NCBI GenBank assembly: GCA_946414885.1 | Contig: CAMKQH010000004.1 | Span: 1-64,000, forward strand | Direction of reading: 5' to 3' | Source of the DNA: an uncultured Lachnospiraceae bacterium | GTDB taxonomy: Bacteria; Bacillota; Clostridia; Lachnospirales; Lachnospiraceae | Length of the DNA stretch: 64,000 bases | Part shown: one piece after another, positions 58,916 to 64,000 of the stretch | Numbering within the stretch: the stretch's first letter is position 1 | Layout: the number at the start of each line of letters is the position of its first letter | Translations under genes and position numbers: made by a program | Notes under the pieces: model-generated | What the model was told of the DNA's origin: nothing | Databases searched by the model: none | The model's input: the letters and a program-made list of their open reading frames with translations, nothing else

Positions 58916-59425
58916 ATGCTGAGCTTTCTTTTTACCGGAGCGCTGATCCTGATATTGTTTCTGTTGCAGACCGCCGTATTTCCGGTGCTCCTGCCTTTGC
59001 GCGTTTTACCCAACCTTTTGATCATACTTACCGCATCAAAGGGATTCATGAAAGGGGAAAACGCAGGCATGGCCGTCGGATTTATCTGCGGTCTGCTTTA
59101 TGACGCATTTTTTGGAGACGTGATCGGGTTTTATGCACTGCTGTTTACCTACGTGGGCTTTATTAATGGCAAGTTTTCAAGGGTATTTTATCCAGAGGAC
59201 ATCAAACTTCCCCTTGCCTTGATCACGGTAAGTGATCTGACGTTTGGCCTCACGGCCTACGTGTTTTTATTCCTGATCTTCGGTAAACTGGATTTCCCCT
59301 ATTACTTTATTCACGTAATCCTGCCGGAGACGGTTGTTACCATGGTTGCTACTTTGGCCTTTTATCCAATCATCCTGAAGATCAATGAATACCTTCACAA
59401 GAGACAGAGAAAGAGAGAGTACTGA
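58916..59425 (+). CDS. mreD: MreD, rod-shape membrane protein
   Basis: The 169-residue protein has about five spans and the MreD pattern PLRVLPNLLIILTASKGFMK and AVGFICGLLYDAFFGDVIGF, where the Gly-Leu-Asp-region residues are conserved. It works with MreC in the elongation complex. It starts with ATG 58916 (AGGAGTAAGG upstream). The next gene, mrdA, starts two bases after its stop. Confidence 0.95.
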   Translation: MLSFLFTGALILILFLLQTAVFPVLLPLRVLPNLLIILTASKGFMKGENAGMAVGFICGLLYDAFFGDVIGFYALLFTYVGFINGKFSRVFYPEDIKLPLALITVSDLTFGLTAYVFLFLIFGKLDFPYYFIHVILPETVVTMVATLAFYPIILKINEYLHKRQRKREY

Positions 59426-59427
59426 TT

Positions 59428-62319
59428 TTGTTAGATCTGATACGGCGCAGAATTCTTAATTTCATAACGAGCCGTTCAACATTCCTGATGCTTGTCGTCA
59501 TCGGACTTTGCGCAGTGCTGATCAATCGCTGTTTTCAGTTGCAGATCGTGCACGGCGAAGAGTACCTGAACGAATTTCTTTTGATGACGCAAAAAACCAG
59601 GGACGTATCTTCTGCGCGCGGAAACATCTACGACAGGAACGGAAACCTGCTTGCCTATAATGAGCTTGCATATTCCGTAAAGATCGAGGACGTGCTGGAA
59701 TCCGGTTCCACAAAGAATCAAAGGATGAATGAAGTGCTACGCACGTTGATCAAAATGATCGAAAAGAACGGAGATCGCGTCATTTCAGACTTTAAGATCG
59801 TTGTCGGTGACGATGGGAATTTCGAGTACACGGTAAGCGGAAATGCAAGGCTTCGTTTTATTGCGGACGTTTACGGAAAGACCTACATAGATCAATTGGA
59901 CGCGGAAGAACGCGCTTCCACGCCTCTTGACATTATGAATTACTTGAGCCGCACGAAGAAAAATGGTTTTGCCATCGGCGAGTACGAGATTCCGAATGAT
60001 AAAAAGAGTGAATTTATCCCCGGAAAGGGATATGAAAAGGACGAATGGTTAAAAGTCGTTACGTTGCGCTATAACATGAGCCTTACGTCTTTCAGAAAAT
60101 ATCTTGGAACCACTGTTGCCACGAACGTTTCGAAGGAAACCGTTGCCGCGCTCATGGAAAACGCGGAAGATTTGCCTGGCGTATCCATTGAGGAGGACAC
60201 CATCAGACGCTACGTGGACAGCGTATACTTCGCCCACGTGCTCGGTTATACCGGAAAGATTTCGTCGGATGAACTGACGACGCTGAATGCTAAGCTGCAA
60301 GAGGAAGGCATTACGGACAGAACCTATGGCATTAACGACGTGGTTGGAAAGAGCGGCATCGAAAGCTACATGGAGACGACGCTTCAGGGAAACAAAGGCC
60401 ATGAGACCGTGATCGTGGATCACATGGGCAAGGTGGTCGCCATCACTGACAGAACGGAAGCAACTTCGGGCAATGACGTGTATCTTTCCATCGACATGGA
60501 TCTGACGGAGGCCGTCTACGATATTTTGGAACAGCATTTGGCAGGCCTTGTTGCCAGCAAGATCGCAAATCAAAAGGAATATATCGCCAGGGAGAATTCC
60601 AGCAGTTCAGACATTATCATTCCGATCTATGACGTGTATTTTGCTTTGATCAACAATAACGTGATCGATTCGACGCACTTTTCTAAGCCAAAGGCGGGAG
60701 AGGTCGAAAAAGCAGTTTATGAGGCGTATTTGGAATACAAAGAGAAGGCGTATCAAAGAATCCACGCTGAGTTTTTTGAAAAGAAAACCATCTACAGTAA
60801 ACTTACGAAGGAATACCAGTATTATGAGAGCGCCATCGTAAACCTATTGGTGAAAAACGGGATCATTCTTTCGGACCTGATCGACGAAAAGGATAAGATG
60901 CAACAGGCGTGGACGATTGATGAAAACGTCAGCCTGACGGAATATCTGACCTATCTGATCACGCAGAACTGGATCGACGGTAGTAAGCTTGAACTTACGG
61001 CAGAGTATTCGGATTCCAACGAAGTCTTTGAGAAGCTTGTGGATTACGTTATGGAAATGATCGACAAAACGCCGGATTTCCAGAAGCGTTTTTATAAATA
61101 CATGCTTTTGAATGACAAGATCACCGGGAAACAGATCTGCATGATCCTATGCGAACAGAGAAAAATCGAGATTCCGATCGCGGATGAGGATGCGCTTTAT
61201 AAGGGCAAGCTTTCGGCGTATCAATTCATGATGAACCGCATCCGGAACATCGACGTAACGCCGGCGCAGCTGGCACTGGACCCCTGCAACGGCTCCGTGG
61301 TCATCACGAACGTGAATACGGGACAGGTACTTGCACTTGTTTCTTATCCGGGATATGACAACAACAAACTCGCGAATTCCATTGATGCGGAGTATTACGC
61401 AAAACTCAATTCGGACAAATCTTATCCTTGGAATAATTATGCGACGCAGTATAAGGCAGCTCCCGGTTCCACGTTTAAGATGCTGACGGCATCTGCGGGA
61501 CTTATGGAGGGAATCCTCACCTTAAATTCGACCGTGAACTGTCAGGGAACGTATACAAACGTTACGCCGTCCCCCTCTTGCTGGCAGCGCTGGGGACACG
61601 GAAGTGAGAACGTGGTTACGGCCATTCGGGATTCCTGTAACTATTTCTTTTATGACGTGGGTTACCGCCTTTCTTTGCAAGACGGAAATTACAATGAGGA
61701 GCAGGGTCTGCGTACCTTGTATCAATATGCGGATTATTATGGCCTGACAGAAAAGTCCGGCGTTGAGATTGCGGAGAGTGAGCCGCAGGTATCGGATACT
61801 GACCCGGTACGTTCCGCCATCGGACAGGGCAGCAACAGCTATACTGCCGTAGGTCTTGCAAGATACGTTGCGGCCGTTGCGAATTCCGGCACCGTTTATG
61901 ATTTGACGCTGTTGGATCACGTGGCTGACAGTCAGGGAACAGTTCTTCAAAAATTTGAGCCCAAGATCCGGAACGTTGTGGACATGCCCGATAAAAACTG
62001 GGAGGCACTCCATAAAGGCATGCGCATGGTTGTGCAGAACAAAAAGTATTTTAATGATCTTGCCGTTGACGTTGCAGGAAAGACCGGTACCGCACAGCAG
62101 ACCAAATCAAGACCGAGCCATGCTCTTTTCGTTTGCTATGCGCCGTATCAATATCCTGAGATTGCAATAGCAACCAGAATTCCCTTTGGTTATTCATCAG
62201 ACTATGCCGCGCAGGTTACCAGGGACGTGATCAAGTATTATTACGGACTTGCGGAAGAATCCGACATCATCACAGGTACGGCAAACTCCCCTGACGCCGG
62301 CATCACGAATGAATGGTAG
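59428..62319 (+). CDS. mrdA: PBP2 (MrdA), elongation transpeptidase with large internal insertion
   Basis: The 963-residue class B penicillin-binding protein has one membrane span (about 15-35), a dimerisation/pedestal region (about 40-340, with TRDVSSARGNIYDRNGNLLA) and a transpeptidase domain with active Ser681 in GSTFKMLTA (SxxK), RDSCNYFFYD (SxN) and AGKTGTAQQ (KTG). It cross-links peptidoglycan during elongation. It is much longer than the common 600-700 residues because some 230 mostly helical residues (about 380-610) interrupt the start of the catalytic domain, between DMDLTEAVYDILEQHLAGL and CNGSVVITNVNTG. The start is TTG 59428. Several Lachnospiraceae PBP2s are long. Confidence 0.95.
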   Translation: MLDLIRRRILNFITSRSTFLMLVVIGLCAVLINRCFQLQIVHGEEYLNEFLLMTQKTRDVSSARGNIYDRNGNLLAYNELAYSVKIEDVLESGSTKNQRMNEVLRTLIKMIEKNGDRVISDFKIVVGDDGNFEYTVSGNARLRFIADVYGKTYIDQLDAEERASTPLDIMNYLSRTKKNGFAIGEYEIPNDKKSEFIPGKGYEKDEWLKVVTLRYNMSLTSFRKYLGTTVATNVSKETVAALMENAEDLPGVSIEEDTIRRYVDSVYFAHVLGYTGKISSDELTTLNAKLQEEGITDRTYGINDVVGKSGIESYMETTLQGNKGHETVIVDHMGKVVAITDRTEATSGNDVYLSIDMDLTEAVYDILEQHLAGLVASKIANQKEYIARENSSSSDIIIPIYDVYFALINNNVIDSTHFSKPKAGEVEKAVYEAYLEYKEKAYQRIHAEFFEKKTIYSKLTKEYQYYESAIVNLLVKNGIILSDLIDEKDKMQQAWTIDENVSLTEYLTYLITQNWIDGSKLELTAEYSDSNEVFEKLVDYVMEMIDKTPDFQKRFYKYMLLNDKITGKQICMILCEQRKIEIPIADEDALYKGKLSAYQFMMNRIRNIDVTPAQLALDPCNGSVVITNVNTGQVLALVSYPGYDNNKLANSIDAEYYAKLNSDKSYPWNNYATQYKAAPGSTFKMLTASAGLMEGILTLNSTVNCQGTYTNVTPSPSCWQRWGHGSENVVTAIRDSCNYFFYDVGYRLSLQDGNYNEEQGLRTLYQYADYYGLTEKSGVEIAESEPQVSDTDPVRSAIGQGSNSYTAVGLARYVAAVANSGTVYDLTLLDHVADSQGTVLQKFEPKIRNVVDMPDKNWEALHKGMRMVVQNKKYFNDLAVDVAGKTGTAQQTKSRPSHALFVCYAPYQYPEIAIATRIPFGYSSDYAAQVTRDVIKYYYGLAEESDIITGTANSPDAGITNEW

Positions 62320-62334
62320 TTAGGAGGGCAATGC

Positions 62335-63018
62335 ATGAAGGAAAAAGTCAGGATCAAAAGCTTTTCAAAAGGATTAGTCCTTCAATTAGACGATCAGGCG
62401 TCTTTTGACGAACTGCTCTCTGAGACGGCAGCGAAGTTTTTGGAATCCAAAAACTTTTTTGGGAAGGAGACCGTGGCCATCACGTTTTCCGGAAGAAAGC
62501 TTTCGCCGGACGAAGAGTTTCAGATGATAGATGCGATCCAATTTAATTGTGACCTTAAAATCCCCTGTATTGTTGAAAAAAACGACGATCAGGACAAGGT
62601 TTTTATGAAGGCAATCAGACAGGCTGAGATCCGGGAATTGATGGAAGTTGACGTGGATCAGGAAATCCAGGTTTTCAGAGGATCCCTTAGGGATGGAGAA
62701 GAACTGGAGACTCCCAATAACGTTGTGGTATTTGGGGACGTGCAGGAGGGATGTTCCATTTCTTCCGAGAAGAACGTATTGGTTCTCGGAGCCATATACG
62801 GAACCGCGCGTGCCGGAGTGCCGCATGACAATGGCTGCATGATCGCAGCACTGGAAATGGCGCCGGAGGAAATCTCCATCGGCGATTTCAAATATGAACC
62901 CATGAAGAAAACTAATAAATGGGGCAAAAAGAAGAAGGAGGCTGCTCAAGCTGCAAAAGTACAAGGAGATGGCATAGTCTTTGAGGAACTTACAAAAGAG
63001 CACCTGAAAGCTTTTTGA
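62335..63018 (+). CDS. minC: MinC, septum-site inhibitor
   Basis: The 227-residue MinC has an N-terminal FtsZ-inhibiting domain (about 1-105) and a C-terminal beta-helix dimer domain with VQVFRG-like IQVFRGSLRDGEELETPNN, VVVFGDVQEG and LVLGAIYGTARAG. It prevents Z-ring formation near the poles when bound to MinD. The Lys-rich tail (WGKKKKEAAQAA) is longer than usual. It lies 15 bases after mrdA, and minD follows. Confidence 0.95.
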   Translation: MKEKVRIKSFSKGLVLQLDDQASFDELLSETAAKFLESKNFFGKETVAITFSGRKLSPDEEFQMIDAIQFNCDLKIPCIVEKNDDQDKVFMKAIRQAEIRELMEVDVDQEIQVFRGSLRDGEELETPNNVVVFGDVQEGCSISSEKNVLVLGAIYGTARAGVPHDNGCMIAALEMAPEEISIGDFKYEPMKKTNKWGKKKKEAAQAAKVQGDGIVFEELTKEHLKAF

Positions 63019-63089
63019 CCGAAACAGGTACAAAAAGCAAATCAGGAGTTGACGACAAAACCGTGACAAATAGGAAATGGAGGCTATCT

Positions 63090-63884
63090 ATGGAAAACAA
63101 CGTCATTGTCGTCACTTCAGGGAAAGGCGGCGTGGGAAAGACCACCACTACCGCAAACATTGGTACCGGTCTGGCAAAGCTGGGTAAGAAGGTTTGTCTG
63201 ATCGATACGGACATCGGTCTAAGAAATCTGGACGTGGTAATGGGTCTGGAAAACAGGATCATCTATCATTTGGTGGACGTGATCGAAGGAAATTGCCGCA
63301 TGAAGCAGGCATTGATCCGTGACAAACGCCATCCAGGGCTGTATTTGATGCCTTCCGCGCAGACGAGGGACAAGACGGCCGTATCACCGGGACAGATGGT
63401 GAAGGTGATCGAACACATTAAGGATCAGTTTGACTACGTGATCCTGGATTGTCCCGCTGGCATTGAACAGGGCTTTCAAAATGCGATCGCAGGCGCCCAG
63501 AGGGCAATTGTGGTAACGACGCCGGAGGTTTCGGCCATCCGGGATGCAGACCGCATCATCGGTCTGCTCGAGATGAACGGTTTCTCGAAAATGGACCTGA
63601 TCATTAACAGGCTGCGGCCGGAAATGGTTCGGCGAGGAGACATGATGAGCTCTGAGGACGTGGTAGACATCCTTGGGATTCCGCTTTTGGGAGTGATCCC
63701 GGACGATGAAAGCGTCGTGGTGGCAACAAATCAAGGGGATCCCCTGGTTGGAGGCTCAACACTGGCAGGCACGGCCTATGCCAACGTAGTCGGAAGAATT
63801 GAAGGACAAGACATACCGTTTTTGAATTTTGAAAAGAGTATCTCTTTTTTCTCAAGGGTTACTGGCATTTTTCATAAACAATAG
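63090..63884 (+). CDS. minD: MinD, septum-site ATPase
   Basis: This 264-residue ParA/MinD ATPase has the deviant Walker A TSGKGGVGKTTTTANIG with the signature Lys, VCLIDTDIGLRNLDVVMGLE, DCPAGIEQGFQNAI and a C-terminal membrane-targeting helix (FEKSISFFSRVTGIF). It binds the membrane with ATP and recruits MinC. ATG 63090 has GGAGG six bases upstream. The frame is open up to 63015, inside the end of minC, but that stretch has no family similarity. minE follows after 12 bases. Confidence 0.97.
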   Translation: MENNVIVVTSGKGGVGKTTTTANIGTGLAKLGKKVCLIDTDIGLRNLDVVMGLENRIIYHLVDVIEGNCRMKQALIRDKRHPGLYLMPSAQTRDKTAVSPGQMVKVIEHIKDQFDYVILDCPAGIEQGFQNAIAGAQRAIVVTTPEVSAIRDADRIIGLLEMNGFSKMDLIINRLRPEMVRRGDMMSSEDVVDILGIPLLGVIPDDESVVVATNQGDPLVGGSTLAGTAYANVVGRIEGQDIPFLNFEKSISFFSRVTGIFHKQ

Positions 63885-63896
63885 GAGGCAGGAGCT

Positions 63897-64000
63897 ATGT
63901 GGTTTTTCTTAAGGCGCAGACGATCCTGCCAGGTTGCGAAGGATCGCCTTAAAATTCTTCTGATCACGGACAGGGTGAATTGTTCGCCGGAAATGGTGGA
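63897..64000 (+). CDS. minE: MinE, cell division topological specificity factor (partial)
   Basis: The first 34 residues of MinE are visible before the window ends: a short amphipathic start (MWFFLRRRRSC) then VAKDRLKILLITDRVNCSPE, the conserved MinD-binding beta strand/helix of MinE. MinE drives MinD off the membrane so that the Z ring forms at mid-cell. GGAGG(CA)GGAG precedes the ATG. A Min system with MinE, instead of DivIVA/MinJ, fits clostridial spore formers. Confidence 0.9.
   Translation, partial: MWFFLRRRRSCQVAKDRLKILLITDRVNCSPEMV

Overview
This window is chromosomal DNA of an anaerobic, spore-forming Firmicute of class Clostridia, most likely family Lachnospiraceae; I cannot name the genus or species. 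Seen directly: an Rnf ferredoxin:NAD oxidoreductase end, an oxygen-sensitive class III ribonucleotide reductase (nrdD-nrdG), spore genes (spoIVA, cotJABC, a SleB-type hydrolase), strong GGAGG ribosome binding sites, frequent TTG/GTG starts and sigma-A promoters with 17-18 base spacers. The family assignment is inference from gene order and from the long PRPP synthetase and long PBP2. Almost everything is core housekeeping; I see no prophage, insertion sequence, CRISPR array, rRNA or tRNA gene.

Layout. 1-2650: end of an rnf operon (repeat-rich tail of an upstream subunit, rnfA, rnfB) and a SleB-like hydrolase behind a large stem-loop. 2775-5843: a HelD-type helicase with an unexpected C-terminal beta-rich extension. 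5855-15364: a long translation and secretion block (ylxM-ffh, rpsP-khpA-rimM-trmD, rplS, two signal peptidases, rbgA, rnhB, yraN, pgeF) in the order typical of Firmicutes, with TrmD fused to an acetyltransferase-like domain. 15395-18779: a two-component system with an unusual multi-membrane-span kinase. 18833-24622: prs facing away from a PDZ/radical-SAM gene through back-to-back promoters, then der-plsY-gpsA. 24714-29512: a large unknown membrane protein, a MoxR ATPase/VWA pair with long palindromes between the two genes, and a spermidine-synthase-like methyltransferase. 29668-31398: a very short ORF, a T-box leader and tyrS. 31548-35901: spoIVA and a purine/pyrimidine salvage set (punA, cdd, NCS2 permease). 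36066-39089: a membrane-anchored MutS-like ATPase, then a 53-residue membrane peptide and a WYL regulator under a shared promoter. 39201-42797: nrdDG under a promoter carrying two NrdR boxes, and a dUTPase. 42807-43989: a 48-base perfect palindrome and cotJABC. 44048-48787: an amino acid:cation symporter, miaB and a SulP transporter. 48931-56249: mutS-mutL-miaA-ynbB and a small DUF4321 membrane protein. 56298-64000: radC-mreBCD-mrdA-minCD-minE, the rod-shape and division-site block, with minE cut by the window edge.

Genes working together: Rnf subunits couple ferredoxin oxidation to ion pumping; ffh, signal peptidases, RimM, RbgA, KhpA, bS16 and bL19 serve ribosome assembly and protein export; nrdDG and dut supply dNTPs; MutS/MutL repair mismatches and MiaA/MiaB make ms2i6A37 in tRNA; MreBCD/PBP2 elongate the cell and MinCDE place the septum.

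The only gene-free stretch over 300 bases (29764-30174) is the tyrS promoter and T-box leader. The points most worth a second look are the HelD C-terminal extension, the TrmD-acetyltransferase fusion, the structured leader of the SleB-like gene, the MoxR/VWA palindromes, the membrane MutS-like protein, the 48-base palindrome, the enlarged PBP2 and a yraN gene without a start codon where its homology begins.
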